Positions 10,790 to 22,167 of a stretch of DNA of 64,000 nucleotides are shown one piece after another (the stretch's first letter is position 1; the number at the start of each line of letters is the position of its first letter). The notes below the pieces were generated by a model. That model did not search any database. It was given only the letters and a program-made list of their open reading frames with translations, and was not told the origin of the DNA. A program made the position numbers and the translations under genes. The stretch is from Muscardinus avellanarius (lineage: Eukaryota; Chordata; Mammalia; Rodentia; Gliridae), in the NCBI GenBank assembly GCA_963383645.1, contig OY726565.1, forward strand, positions 40,513,944-40,577,943, read 5' to 3'.

Positions 10790-11090
10790 GAAGACCAAGG
10801 CTTATTATTTAGCCAGTAAACAAATTTGAACATGACAGAGCTGTAGTATTTAATATTTTAACCAGAAAGGGATTAAAACAAATATCTGAATTGGAACTCA
10901 AGCTATTTCTTATTTTCTTGTTAATCAGATTATCTGGCAAAAATTAACATGTAAATAAAATGGGAGACTTAGTAAAAAAACAATTGCTCAGATGTGAAAA
11001 AAAATAGATGCTAAAATGTTGGATTTTAGGTTGACAATACAGAAGGAAGTAGGTGGTGCTGGAACTCTTTTTATTTTATTTTATTTTTTG
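10790..11090. other. No recognisable feature
   Basis: AT-rich DNA ending in a (TTTTA)n run that is probably the tail of the next SINE. Confidence 0.5.
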
Positions 11091-11290
11091 TGGTACTGGG
11101 GATTGAATCCAGGGACGTTCTACCTCTGAGCTACACCCCCAGCCCTATTTTTTATTCTTTATTTTGAAACAGGGTCTATCTGAGTTGCAGAGGGCTTCAC
11201 TAAGTTCCTGAGACTGGCTGCCAACCTTCGATTTTCCTGTCTGAGTCTCCCAAGTACTGGGATTACAAGCGTGCACCACTATGCCTGGTG
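11091..11290 (-). mobile_element. Dimeric B1-ID SINE
   Basis: Antisense, full length, 'attctttattttgaaacagg' subfamily, with a (TTTTA)n tail to its left. Confidence 0.9.
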
Positions 11291-11861
11291 AAACTGCTTT
11301 TTGAGATGTTCTCTGGCTAGGGTCAAACCTGGGCTATGGAATCATATAGAATGTACATATGTCACCTGAGGTTTCTTTGAGCTCCTGGAGGGAATTCAGG
11401 CATCAAGAACTTTCCCATTTCTTGAAGAAATGGAAAATGTGCTTTTATTACCTCATCAGGATCTTTCTTCTTTGTCCCAGGTTTTCTTTGCCAGTGACTC
11501 AGTTGTCATTTGTGAACCTTAACAGCAGAAAGAATTGATGGGTTTTGCTATTTTGTGGTGATACCTAATCATTAGGACATTAGTTTATGTTAATCTTGTA
11601 ACTTTCCCATGTATAAGGTAAAATATGTTAGTTGCTTATCTTATTTTACTATTTATTTAAAAATGTATGTTTTATTTATTTTTAAAATAGATAACACAGG
11701 ACAAAATTCAAAAGAATGGACTCTGAAAATCTTCCTCCCATTCTCTCTCTTATCCCCTCAGTTCTCTTCCAATTTATCCATGTTTATAATAGTTTTTTGA
11801 ACTATCATATACCACATATTAAAAATTATGTATATAGATTGTTTTATGTCTTTTTTTTTTC
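11291..11861. other. No recognisable gene
   Basis: AT-rich, with only short frames of no recognisable family. Confidence 0.5.
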
Positions 11862-12061
11862 TGGTACTGGGGTTGGAACCCAGGGGATTTTCTACCTCTG
11901 GGCTACACCCTCAGACCTATTTTATACTTTATTTGGAAACAGGGTCTCACTAAGTTGCTGAGAGCCTCACTAAGTAGCTGAGGCTGGCTTCGAACCTGTG
12001 TAATCCTCCTGTCTCAGCCTCCCAAGCGCGGGGATTACAAGCATGTGCCACTATGCTCAGC
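11862..12061 (-). mobile_element. Dimeric B1-ID SINE
   Basis: Antisense, full length, well preserved 'cttcgaacctgtgtaatcct' B1 half. Confidence 0.9.
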
Positions 12062-12310
12062 GTTTTTTCTCTTTTTAATGCAAACAGTAGTATATTACAC
12101 TTACTCTTTTATTTTTTCAGTTAACAATACATCGTTGTGTTCTTGACAAATAAGACAAAAGTACCTCATTATTATTTAATAAGTACATAATATTTCATTG
12201 TATATATGTACTGTAATTTGTTTTTTCTGTTCTCTGTCAATAAATTTTAGGTTTCCAATCCTCTTGTTGCTATTCAAACAATATTACCATAAACTTGTTT
12301 GTAAACTTTA

Positions 12311-13265
12311 CTTTTTATTTATTTTTACAAGTCTATAAGCTTCAATTTTATTGTGTACAGCTTGCATAAAAGCGCAAGCAGTGCTGTCTCAGAAACTGTA
12401 GAAGTCCTAATGAGCACACCATCCCATACTAAGCAGTGAATTTTAATGCCTCTCTTTTGGGGCAGGGAAGATCACCTTTGAAGACGCCTAAAGGTAGTCT
12501 GGCACTTTGGTGTAGAAGGATTTGGTTCAATCTTGTGCTGGTTTAGGGTACAGAAAGGCACAGAAAATTTGGGCTCAAACTCCTCTGGGCTGGGGTAGAA
12601 GATGAACAAGACAGTGGTTTGGGGGAGAAAGGATGGTGTGGGCTTGGGTTCTGTTGGCCAAGGGAGTTAGTTGCTCCTGGGTGGATGCTGGGGCAGTGGT
12701 GCAGCACCAGCCCTCAGACTGGGCTGCTGCTACTGAGCTGGTCCCCATTGGCCCAGCTCACTGCTCTGGAAACAAAGGTAGATCTCTCTGTCCTCCTTCC
12801 ATGGAGTCATTAGCATGGATGATGTTCCTGCTGATGTGGGTGCTGAAGTCCCCCTGGAAGGTCCCAGGGGTGGCCTCAGTGGAATCAGTGTGTCCTATCA
12901 TGGTCCTTGAGGTGCGGACCATGTCGTGCCTTTCCCAGACCATGGCCACCACGGGCCCAGAACTCATGTAGCTGATGAGGGCTGGGTAGAAGGGCTTCCT
13001 CTGTAAGTCCTCCTAGTGCTCAGCCAGGATGCTCAGGCACCTGAAGCATCTTCAGACCAACCAGCTTGAAGCCCTATCTGTTAAGCGCTGGATCACAGCC
13101 CCTACCAGCTGCCGCTGAACCCCACCTGGCTTCACTGCAACCAGGGTCTGCTCCTGGGTCCAACAAGGCCCTGGAGCTGGGTACACCAGGGGGCGTGAGC
13201 TGCGGTTTAGTGCGTTGGGGTGCGCGGTGCTGCAGGCTCTGATTCAGATAGCGACACCTCCACAA
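12311..13265 (-). pseudogene. NME4: Processed pseudogene of nucleoside diphosphate kinase NME4
   Basis: Intronless minus-strand copy of an NDP kinase cDNA. The family transfers the terminal phosphate between NTPs and NDPs; NME4 is the mitochondrial member. The best block (12967-12758) begins '[12 protein letters not shown]' and includes '[13 protein letters not shown]' and '[13 protein letters not shown]'. The active-site histidine motif and NME4-like residues (IGHTDS, HISRN) are kept. The N-terminal part lies in other frames (13265-about 12970), with '[11 protein letters not shown]' readable near 13050. The protein is broken by frameshifts and a premature stop after 'PLFPEQ'. A 3'UTR, a reverse-strand AATAAA (complement of 12347-12352) and an A-rich end (12311-12327) mark it as a retrocopy. 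NME3 is the next-best parent. Confidence 0.9.
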
Positions 13266-13969
13266 AGACTATATTGAACTAATACAATAATGTAATAATG
13301 TCTTCTAACTGGATTCCCAAAAAAAAGGCCTTCCCATTATTTTAGGAATATAACAGAAGGGGCAGACAAAACAATCGTGCTATTTGCAGGGGTTCAGTTT
13401 TATTTTTTAATATTCTCAATAGGTCATTGTGAGACTCCTCAAAGCCCAGCTGGCACACTTTAAACCATCCTAAATTACCTAGATTTTACATACAAGGAGA
13501 GGTCATATTTTCCTATTCTACGTGATCTTTCACAAGGAAGGGTCTCTAACCTGACTCAGTAAGGATACCTTAAGACCTTCAGAGATGGAAACTGATTGGT
13601 ATGGAATGAAAAATATCAATAGAAAATGCACCAGGCAAGCAGGGTCATTCAAGGCTTTCTCTGCCAGGATAAAGTCAGAGGCTCACTTGTATTATGTTTT
13701 GATATTAGTCTTCCTTGTCATTAGCATCAGATCTCAATAACTACAAATTGATAATATTCTAGAGACGTTACACTGAAATTTTCAATTGATTTTAAATGTT
13801 TGATATATACTTAATCACAGTACAGCAAAATATGAAGCAGAATTTAATTGAAAACTGAGTATATATTTTTGGTGGAAAGTAATATAGTTTGCTAAGTTTC
13901 ACTACAGACTCATGAGAATATTTCTGTTTTTTTATTTGAAGATCATTTGAAAATGAAACATAAAAGTTA
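13266..13969. other. No recognisable gene
   Basis: Mixed-composition DNA between the NME4 retrocopy and a SINE. No convincing frame or repeat family. Confidence 0.5.
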
Positions 13970-14392
13970 GCCAGGTGTGGTGGTGCACGCCTGTTATCCC
14001 AGTACTTGAGAGGCCGAGACAAGAGAATCTCAGGTTTGTGTGCGGCCAGCCTCAGCAATTTAATGAGGCCCCATGAAATTTAGTGAGACTGTTTTAAAAT
14101 AAAAAGTAAATAGGGCTGAGGAGTGTAGCTCAGAGGTAGAATATCCCAGTCGGGCATGGTGGCCCACGCTTGTAATCCCAGCATTTGGGAGGCTGAGACA
14201 GGAGGATTGCAGTTTGAGGACAGCCTCAGCTACTTAGTGAAGCCCTTTGCAACTCAGTGAGACCCTGTTCCAAAATAAAGAATAAAATATAAGGCTGGGG
14301 TTGTAGCTCGGTGGTAGAATGCCCCTGGGTTCTATCCTAGTACCACACACACACAAAAAAAGAAGAGATAGAATACCCCTAAATTCAATCCC
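13970..14392 (+). mobile_element. SINE hosting a second SINE in its ID half
   Basis: Outer plus-strand copy: 13970-14147 and 14350-14392. The insertion fell inside the A box region. Diverged copies of the target, agaggtagaatatccc and agagatagaatacccc, flank the inner element. Confidence 0.85.
14150..14349 (+). mobile_element. Dimeric SINE nested in a SINE
   Basis: Inner plus-strand copy, full length, same orientation as its host, with a short CA/A tail. Confidence 0.88.
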
Positions 14393-14502
14393 CTTACCAA
14401 ACAACAAAAGCCCCTCAACAAAGCAAAAAAGACATGAAATCTATGAGGAGTTTTCCTGATCAGTTTTGAACACTTTGATTTTAGAATTTTTTTTTTTTTT
14501 TG

Positions 14503-14704
14503 ATGGTACTGGGAATGGAACCCAGAAGCATTGTACTTCCAAGCTACACCTCTAACCCTAGTTTTTAGTCTTTTTATTTTTGGAAAGGGTCTCACTGAGT
14601 TGCGAAGGGCCTTGTTAAATAGCTGAGGCTGTCTTTGAACAGCCATCCTCCTGTCTCAGACTCCCAAATGCTGGGGTTACAGTGTGCGCCACCACACCTG
14701 GCTT
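14503..14704 (-). mobile_element. Dimeric B1-ID SINE
   Basis: Antisense, full length, T-run tail at about 14488-14502. Confidence 0.88.
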
Positions 14705-14727
14705 AATTTTATAATATTAAAGTGACT

Positions 14728-14927
14728 GCTGGGCGTGGTGGCACATGCTTGTAATCCCAGCATTTGGAAGGCTGAGACTGGAGGATCACAGTTCAAGGAC
14801 AGCCTCAGCTACTTTGTGAGGCCTTTTGCAACTTAGTGAGAACTTGTTTCAAATTAAAGAATAAAAAATAGGAGTGGGGGTGCAGCTGGAAGGTAGAAGG
14901 CTCCTGGGTTCCATCCCCAGTACTGCA

Positions 14928-14982
<55 letters not shown>

Positions 14983-15061
14983 CATACATATATATATACT
15001 ATATATATATACATACACATATATATATACATATATATACATACATATATATATATAATCA
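14728..15061 (+). mobile_element. Dimeric SINE with a long CA/TA tail
   Basis: Plus-strand copy (14728-14929) whose tail became (CA)n followed by TA/TACATA-rich sequence to 15061. 'attaaagtga' flanks it at about 14717 and 15064, so the whole tract lies inside the insertion. Confidence 0.92.
14931..15060. repeat. (CA)n(TATACA)n compound microsatellite
   Basis: About 22 CA units followed by alternating TA and TACATA units. The TA part is self-complementary and could extrude hairpins. Confidence 0.95.
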
Positions 15062-15371
15062 CATTAAAGTGAGACTAACATGAATTGTGATTTTGTTGAC
15101 AAGGCTGAATGGCATTCCCCAAAATTTCCTTTCCTGTTTAGTTCTGGTAAAGGCAGGTCACCAGAGAGATTTGTGTGAAGATTGCTGGGGGGAAGTGAAG
15201 CAGTAAACGTTTTGTAGCTCACACACATGGCTGCTTTTTTGCTATCAGCTAATTTGCATTGTTGATGTGCAGTATTATACCAGCCTGAAAATGCTTTACC
15301 TTTTCCTGTCTCTTTCAGTTTCTCTGACTTCTGAACAGGGTTCAGATGTGCGATTAAGAGCCCTAACTAGG

Positions 15372-15576
15372 CCAGGGGTGGTGGCACACGCTTGTAATCC
15401 CAGCATTTGGGAAGCTGAGACTGGGGGGTCATGGTTTGTGGACAGCCTCAGCTACTTAGTGAGGTTCTTTGCAACTCAGTGAGATCCTGTTTTTCAAAAT
15501 AAAGAATAAAAAATAGGGCTAGGGTGTAGCTTCGAGTTAGAATGCCCCTGGGTTCCATCCCCAACAGTGAAAAAAA
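15372..15576 (+). mobile_element. Dimeric B1-ID SINE with TSD
   Basis: Full-length plus-strand copy. 'gagccctaact' is present at about 15358-15368 and again right after the A tail at about 15578. Confidence 0.92.
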
Positions 15577-15661
15577 ATGAGCCCTAACTTCCGGAGGACA
15601 CCTGCCACCAATGCCAGAGGCAGCAAGAGACATAGGTTTCAGTTTGTCCTTCTGGGGAATC

Positions 15662-16242
15662 TGAAAATAGAATTAGAGGCCGGGCGTGGTGGCGCAGGCT
15701 TGTAATCCCTGCGCTTGGGAGGCTGAGACAGGAGGATCACACAGCCTCAGCTACTTAGTGAGGCTCTCAGAAACTTAGTGAGACCCTGTTTCCAAATAAA
15801 ATAGAAAATAGGTCTGGGAGTATAGCCCGGAGGTAGAAAGCCTCTGGGTTCCACCCCCAGTACCCCCCCCCACCCCCCACCCCCACACACAAATAGAATT
15901 AGAGAGTTTAGGAAGGAGATAAAAACACCAACCGGGTTATCAGAGACTGCTGCTTTATTTGGCTACAACCCTCCAGGGAGTCAGCTGGCTGTGGGGGAAG
16001 GGACCAATGGGCCACGCATCTGGAGAGTTGCACATAGTCCTGATTGGCCTGCTGAGTCTCCTGGAGGACTGGAGGCACCTATGTTTTATAGGCATGCGAT
16101 TCTCTTGCGATATCTGTAGTCTCGCGATCTCAAGTCTGTCTCGCGGCACCTGTAGTCTCATGATATCTCTGCTTCTGGCTTCTGGGGTTCTGCCTCCAGT
16201 TCCTGCTGCTGGGATCATGTGGGGGAGGGACCCAACTTATCA
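15662..16242 (-). mobile_element. Solo LTR, same family as the ERV at 39-43 kb
   Basis: On the minus strand it begins 'tgataagttgggtccctccc' and ends 'tctattttca' (TG...CA). It shares the order of blocks with the 39158 and 43234 LTRs: 'caggaactggaggcagaacc', recurrent 'cgagac/gagact...aggt' motifs, a 'tcccttcccccacag' block and a 'ggttggtgtttttatctcctt' end. 'aataaagcagcagtctctga' supplies a poly(A) signal. No internal retroviral genes adjoin it, and no matching duplication is visible at its ends. A SINE (15679-15890) inserted later. Confidence 0.8.
15679..15890 (+). mobile_element. SINE inserted into the solo LTR
   Basis: Plus-strand copy of the 'ggtctgggagtatagcccgg' subfamily with a C/A-rich tail. 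The perfect 14-bp duplication aaatagaattagag is at 15665-15678 and 15891-15904. The B1 half keeps 'ggccgggcgtggtggcgc', suggesting a young copy. Confidence 0.95.
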
Positions 16243-16312
16243 TCTTTCTCATTCTTACTCCCTGAGTTCTACCCTGCATTTGGAGTTGGAAGATGCCTTT
16301 TTCACTTTATTT

Positions 16313-16494
16313 TATTCTGTGGCACTAGATATTAAATTCAGGGGGTTCTACCTCTGGGCTACACTCCAGTCCCACCACTTTAAAAATTTTTGAAACAGAG
16401 TGTCACAAAGTTATTGTGCGCTGTCCTCAGACCTGTGATTCTCCTGTCTCAGTCTCCTAAGTACTGAGATTGCAGGTCCACCCCCATGCCCAGA
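16313..16494 (-). mobile_element. Dimeric B1-ID SINE, diverged
   Basis: Antisense. Both halves are recognisable with many substitutions and a shortened middle. Confidence 0.8.
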
Positions 16495-16671
16495 TCTTTT
16501 TTAAAATTTAAGCACTTTATTTTGAGATAATTATAGATTCACATGCAGTTGAAATATATGGCAGAGGGAGATCCTGTGTACCTGTTCTCCAGTTGCCCCC
16601 AATAGCAACTTCTTGAAAAATCATAGTATAATATCATAATCACAAAATCAGCAGATACACGATCCCCATTG

Positions 16672-17097
16672 TTTTAGTTAGCGTTTTGTTGCTTTGACAA
16701 GTGCCTGAGAAAAACAACTTAAAGGAGCAGAGATTTATTTGGGTTCATGCTCCCTTGCTTTGGGCCTGAGATGGCAGAGCATAATTGGTGGGGGAAAGCA
16801 GCCCAGCTCATGGCAGCTGGGAAGCCCAGAGACAGAGAGGGAGGGGCGGGACAAGAAGCACCCTTCCAGGGCATGTTCCCAGGGATTTCCTTCCTCCAAC
16901 CAGGCTGCATGCCCGCGAGTCCACCACCACCCAGCAGTCCATTCAGCTATCGACCAATTAGTCCACTCACAGGTCAGAGCCCTTGACGGAATCATTTCCC
17001 CAAAGCCCCAGCTCTGAACACGGGTACTGGGGGGCCAAACCTTCAGCACATGAGCCTGGGGGGGGGATGCCTTGTATCCAACCACAGCACCATCTTA
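16672..17097 (+). mobile_element. MaLR-like LTR relic
   Basis: Runs from 'gttttagttagcgttttgtt' through 'gagatttatttgggttcatg', 'ctcatggcagctgggaagc' and 'catgagcctggggggggat'. This series of blocks is typical of mammalian MaLR-type LTRs (MST/ORR-like). The minus- and plus-strand frames here are non-coding LTR sequence. Confidence 0.6.
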
Positions 17098-17130
17098 TTC
17101 AGATTTCAGCTGTCCCCCTTCCTTCCCAGT

Positions 17131-17215
17131 ACATTCAATTCCTTTTTTGCCTTTCCTTTCTTTTCCTTTCCTTTCCTTTCTCTCCTTCCTCTCTATCTTT
17201 CTCTCTTTCTTTTTT
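17131..17215. repeat. Polypyrimidine (TTTCC)n tract
   Basis: CT-only run with TTTCC units, leading into the T-rich tail of the next antisense SINE. Confidence 0.9.
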
Positions 17216-17216
17216 G

Positions 17217-17625
17217 TAACACTTGGGATTAAATTTAGGGGTGTTTAACCCCAGAGCTATACCCCCAGCCTTATTTTGTTTTGTTAATTAATTTGTTAGT
17301 TTATTTTCAGTACTGAGGATTGAGCCCAGGGGCATTCTCCCTTTGAGTACACTCCCAACCCTATTTTATTTTTAATTTTTAAACAGGATCTCACTAAATT
17401 GTGGATAGCCTCACTAAAATAGCTGAGGCTGGCTATGAACCTGTGATCCTCCTGTCTCAGTCTCCCCAAGTACTGGGATTACAAGTGTGCCGCCATGCTT
17501 GGCTTATTTTTTAATTTTGAAACAGTCTCACTAAGTTTCTGAGGCTGGCCTTGAATCTCTAATCCTCCTTTCTTAGCTTCCCCAGCACTGAGATTACAGG
17601 TGTGTGGCACCATGCTTGACTCATC
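17217..17625 (-). mobile_element. SINE hosting a second SINE in its linker
   Basis: Antisense outer copy: ID half 17217-17275, B1 half about 17504-17625. The break lies in the T-rich linker. Confidence 0.85.
17306..17503 (-). mobile_element. Dimeric SINE nested in a SINE
   Basis: Antisense inner copy with both halves, inserted in its host's linker in the same orientation. Confidence 0.85.
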
Positions 17626-17669
17626 AGTATTTTGTGTGAGTGTGTGTGTGTACTTCTATAAAAAAGGAT

Positions 17670-17915
17670 AGCTGGGTGTGGTGGTGCACACTTGTAATCC
17701 CAGTACTTGGGAGGCTGAGACAGGAGGATCCCGGTTCACGGCCAGCCTCATCTACTTAGGCCCTCTGCAACTTAGTGAGACTGTGTTTCAAAATAAAAGA
17801 ATAAAAGAAATAGGTTTAGAGGTGTAGCACAGAGGTAGAAGTCCCCTGGGTTCAATCCCCAGTACCGCAAAAATAAATAAATAAATAAAATAAAATAAAT
17901 AAAAATAAATAAAAA
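17670..17915 (+). mobile_element. Dimeric SINE with (AAAT)n tail
   Basis: Full-length plus-strand copy (17670-17868), then an (AAAT)n/(AAAAT)n tail of about 45 bp. Confidence 0.92.
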
Positions 17916-17954
17916 GATTTTCTTTTCTTCTCTTTTTCTTTTTTTTTTTTTTTT

Positions 17955-18082
17955 GTGGTACTGGGTGGGGATGGAATCCAGGGGCATTCTACCTCTGAAT
18001 TACATTCCCAGTCCTATTTTTTATTCTGTATTTTGAAACAGGGTCTCACTGAGTTGCAAAGGGCCTAAGTAGTTGAGGCTGA
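17955..18082 (-). mobile_element. SINE fragment, B1 half missing
   Basis: Antisense ID half and middle. It stops abruptly after 'agtagttgaggctga'. Confidence 0.85.
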
Positions 18083-18693
18083 AAAAAAGTTTTCTTTTTA
18101 ATCCCTTAAAGTGCCACATGTTCATTATGCATAGTCTACAGTAGATATTGGGGGATCATAAAAATCTTGAAAATTCATTTTAAAAGTTATATAAACCCAA
18201 ACCACCCTGCCTATTTCTCGTGGAGCTAGAAAGTGCCTCACTTCAGAGTCAAAGCTTTGATGTCTGATCCTGAAATGGCTGATGAATGTCTTCTGGTTAT
18301 TTCTGAAGAATTGGTTCTATTGAGGGGATGCTTCTAAACAAACAGAAGTCAAGCCTTCTGTAAGTTACTTAAGACATGAGCTTTGAGTTTAGAGAGATGT
18401 TTGGATTCTGGTTTTGTCAGTATTAGGAGTGACACTTGGGCACATAATAAATATTTGAAAAAGGTTGGAAGTTGTCAGATCAAGTGTTTGGATTATATCT
18501 TAAAGCTAATAGGGTAGTGCTGAATTATTTTAATTAGAGAAGTTGTGCAAACCAGATTTGCATTTAAGAGAGATCTATAGTGACTCATTACCATTTTTGG
18601 TTTGCTAGCTTATTTGCGACTCAGAGGAAAAGTTCTTAATCATAAGTTCTTATTTCGTATATATGAAAATGCATATATATGATAACATAACTT
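18083..18693. other. No recognisable feature
   Basis: Unique-looking AT-rich DNA. No gene or repeat identified. Confidence 0.5.
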
Positions 18694-18708
18694 TAAATAC
18701 AATTTCAG

Positions 18709-18925
18709 AGCTGGGTGTGGTGGTGTGTGCTTGTAATCCCAGCATTTGGGAGGCTGAGACAGGAGGATCGTGCAGGTTCAAAGCCAACCTCAGCTACTTA
18801 GTGAGGCCTTTGCAACTTAGTGAGACTCTGTTTCAAAATAAAGAATAAAAAAATCGGGCTGGGGGTATCACACGGAGGTAGAATGCTCCTGGGTTCCATC
18901 CTCATTACTGCAAAATAAATAAATA
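18709..18925 (+). mobile_element. Dimeric SINE with TSD
   Basis: Full-length plus-strand copy with an (AAAT)n tail. 'aaatacaattt(c/t)ag' flanks it near 18694 and 18927. Confidence 0.93.
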
Positions 18926-19129
18926 AATAAATACAATTTTAGTGTATTTCTGAAGACCATGAACTTTAGTCTACTAACTCTGAGGTAGAAGGATTTTTTT
19001 CTTTCTCTATAGAGGTGTGGCGAGTATGAACATATGAGGCAGAAGGTGACAGACTTGAACATTCTCCTCTGCTGAAGGGACAGCAATAACTGAGGTAGGA
19101 GATGTCATAAAGGAAGGAAGTGAAGTAGG

Positions 19130-19370
19130 GAATGATCCCATAACTTCCTCCTTATCCCTAAGGAGACAGGACAGACTCTATCTCCTTTAGAACAGAGAAG
19201 ACTGCTTAATAGATGGTGCCCTCATGCTCCGTCTTCAAATAGCAGAAGGGATGAACTTGTCTGCCATGGGCCTTTTATGAGGGCTTGAATCTCATTCATG
19301 AGGGTTCAACCCTCTGACCTAATCACCTCCTGAACACCCCTAAGTCACCTTCTAGATTTCTCAAATAGGC
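19130..19370 (+). mobile_element. MaLR/MLT-like fragment
   Basis: 'ccttttatgagggcttgaat' and 'ctctgacctaatcacctcct' match a block common in old mammalian MaLR LTRs. Degraded; boundaries uncertain. Confidence 0.5.
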
Positions 19371-19561
19371 CAAGCTTAATTCTTTCTCAGAGACTTCACA
19401 TTTGTTATTTTCTTTTCTTCTTGTTCCTCAGATTTTTGTATCTGCAGGCTCTCATTTCTCGGGCATCTACTCTTGGTCCTTCTATTCAAAATAGACACAG
19501 GGGTCAGTCTCCAGATGGTGTATTGGACTGACACAAAGTTGAAACTCCATAAGTAAGAAAA

Positions 19562-19775
19562 TCGAAACAGGGTGCACACTTGTAATCGTAGTACTTGGAG
19601 GTTGGGACAGGAAGATTGCAGGTTTGAAGCCAGCCTCAGCAACTTAGGCTCTCAACAACTTTTGAGACCCTGTTTCCAAAACAAACAAACAAACAAACAA
19701 ACAAACAAACAAACAACATAGGGCTGGAGGTGTAGCTCAGAAGTAGAATGCCCCTGGGCTTCAACCCCCCAGTTA
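19562..19775 (+). mobile_element. Dimeric SINE with (AAAC)n linker
   Basis: Plus-strand, diverged B1 half. The linker between the halves has expanded to (AAAC)n (about 19678-19715), and a C-run follows at about 19789-19803. It shows that the internal linker, not only the tail, can expand. Confidence 0.85.
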
Positions 19776-20155
19776 GCCCTGTCCACCTCCCCCCCCCCCC
19801 CCCGGCAAATTAACCCAAATAATTTTCCCTTAGTCTTTCTGAGTTAAGCAGGCAAAGTGGAAGCAATTAACAACTTCGTATTAGCTAACTTTCTCTGATC
19901 CATAGAAAAAGCTTGTTTGGATAAATGGAGCAGCCAACGGGAAAGGGGCAGACCAGTGAGGGTTGGCTCTGTAGTGGTGTTACAGATTTTTCCCCCAGCC
20001 ATTTTCTGGATCACTGACATCTGCAATCACAACCTAAACCAGTGTGCTGTCTCAGCAGAGTTACAACCAGTGGGACAGACAAAGGCTATGCATAGGACCC
20101 AGCTCATGCATCTCCCTACAAATTGGAAAGAAATCTTAGAAAAGATGGTGCTTTA
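19776..20155. other. No recognisable gene
   Basis: Homopolymeric C run, then mixed unique-looking DNA. A 79-codon plus frame and a 60-codon minus frame overlap here without family signatures. Confidence 0.5.
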
Positions 20156-20435
20156 AGCTGGGCATGGTGGCACACATTTATCATCCCAACATTCAGGAGG
20201 CCGAGACAGGAGGATCACAGTTCGAGGACAGCCTCAGATACTTATCGAGGCCCCTTTGCAACTCAGTGAGACCCTGTTTCAAAATAAAGAATAAAAAATA
20301 GGGCTGGAGGTGTCCCTTAGAGGCAGAATGCCCCTGGGTTCTATCCCCAGTACTGAAAAAAAGAAAAAATAGGGCTGGGGTGTAGCTTGGAGATAGAACG
20401 CCCCTGAGTTCAATTCTCAGTACTGTGAAAAAAAA
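20156..20435 (+). mobile_element. Trimeric B1-ID-ID SINE
   Basis: Plus-strand dimer (20156-20357) followed, after a short A/G spacer, by a second ID module with its own A box ('tgtagcttggagatagaac') and B box ('gagttcaattctcag') and an A tail. Confidence 0.7.
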
Positions 20436-21741
20436 GTGCAAATATATAAGAATCATGATGGAAAGTAGAATAATTTTATAGGAAATGCTGATGTACAGGA
20501 GTTTAAAGGCAAAAATTAATAGTATATGGAGAGATCAAGAGTCTTCAAGGAGAATGTCATTTAGGAGACTTAAATGATATTCTTCAAGGAGAATCTGATT
20601 TAGGTTTATATGGAGGAAGGGTTTTAGAAAGGGAGAGGAATAAGCGTTCTCAGTAATAGACATAGTAAGCAAAACTCTAGAAATGGAAAGCATAAAATGA
20701 TAAATGCATGTGGGAGAGAGGCAGTTATTTTAGATGAAAGGATCAGGGAAGAGTACGTATGGAAAACAAGGTTGGTCTTTCTATTAGGGCCATTCCCTGG
20801 TGTGCTTGTTTGATGGACTGGGGGTGTAGTGTTCATTTGGAAGCAGTGGGAAAGGTTTCACGTAGGAGAGTCATGTAATCAGAGCAGCGTGGTCCTGCTC
20901 TGTTTCTGGGAATCATGTATGAGTGGATTACATCAGGGAGAGGTGGTAGGGAGGTGGGCTGTTGGAGGAGTTAGTTGTGAAGCCAATATATATTTCCAAC
21001 GGGGAGGTTTTGAGGCACCGGCCCCAGTGGGAGAGGTGGCAGAGGGAGGAGGGAGGGAGGCCATAGTGTGATAGAGGGTGAGGGCCGAATCGACAGGACC
21101 TGGCAACTAATTGGTCTGACCAACTGTGACATTTCCTCTAAGCTTTCTGTTTTAGTGTTTATTTTTACTGCTAATTGCTATCGGCTGTGACAATAATACT
21201 AGTAAGTACAATTGTTTGGATTTTTCAAAAAAGCTATTATATTAATGTTCACAATTTTGTAATCAATTTTGTCATAACTCTTAAAAGCTAAGTAGCAGAT
21301 GCCTTTTTTTTTGAGAATGATAATGGATTGCTGCATGCTAGATACAATTATGAAGTTAAATTGCTCTCACACTGTACATTTATGAGGACCATAATCCCTC
21401 AGGATGCTATTTAAAATACACAGAGCCAAATTCTATCCTAGTAGGGCGGATGCATGAGCCTACTGAACTGTGAATGCCTGTCAACTGGCAGAATCTAAAT
21501 CCCATCAAGTAAACCAGGAGACTTTCAATGCACACGCTACTCTTTCCATTAGAAATACATTTATACACTTATATTATGCAAGATCATAGGCCTGTGTGTA
21601 CGTGTGTTGTGTGTGTATTTGGATGCACTCACGTGTTTATTGCCAGCAATGGAGAGGAGCAGCACCCATTTTATATATAAACCATGTATAGTAAATTCTG
21701 ATAGTATATCATTGCTAGGTAATAAAAGATGTATTTTATTT
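20436..21741. other. Long stretch without recognised feature
   Basis: About 1.3 kb. The part near 20620-21080 is G-rich and loosely resembles an ancient interspersed repeat ('ggaaaggtttcacgtaggag'), but I cannot name it. The rest is AT-rich. No exon or ORF supported. Confidence 0.4.
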
Positions 21742-22167
21742 TTGTACTGGAGGTTGAGTACAGGGCCATTATACCTCTGAGCTATACCCCTAGCCCTGTT
21801 TTTTTAAAAATTATTATTATTATTATTTTTGGTGGTACTGGGGGTGGAACCCAGAGGCTTTCTACCTCCGGGCTATCCTCCTAGACCTTTTTTTTTTTAA
21901 AAAAAATATATTTTATTTGGAAACAGGTCTCACTAAGTTGCTGAGAGCCTCACTAAGTAGCTGAGGCTGGCTTTGAACCTGTGCGATCCTCCTGTCTCAG
22001 CCTCCCTAGCGTGGGGATTACAAGCGTGTGCCACCACACCTGGCTTTTTAAAAAATTATTTTGAAACAGGATCTCTTTAAGTTGCTGAGGTTGGCCTGGA
22101 ACAAGTGATCCTCCTGTTCTAGCCTCCCAAGTACTGGGATTACCGGTGTGTGCTACTCTGCCTGGCT
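21742..22167 (-). mobile_element. SINE hosting a second SINE in its linker
   Basis: Antisense outer copy: ID half 21742-21822, B1 half 22045-22167. The linker target ttttttaaaaattatt is repeated on both sides of the insert. Confidence 0.88.
21830..22044 (-). mobile_element. Dimeric SINE nested in a SINE
   Basis: Antisense, full length, 'ggtactgggggtggaaccca' type, with an (ATT)n tail segment to its left. Confidence 0.9.

Noticed and set aside
12758..12967. Functional NME4 gene
   Set aside because: Intronless, with frame breaks in the N-terminal part, an early stop and an A-rich 3' end.
12619..12971. Plus-strand frames of 64-112 codons
   Set aside because: Antisense of the NME4 retrocopy; the family match is on the minus strand.
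16739..17085. Overlapping frames of 63-116 codons on both strands
   Set aside because: They lie in a MaLR-like LTR relic.
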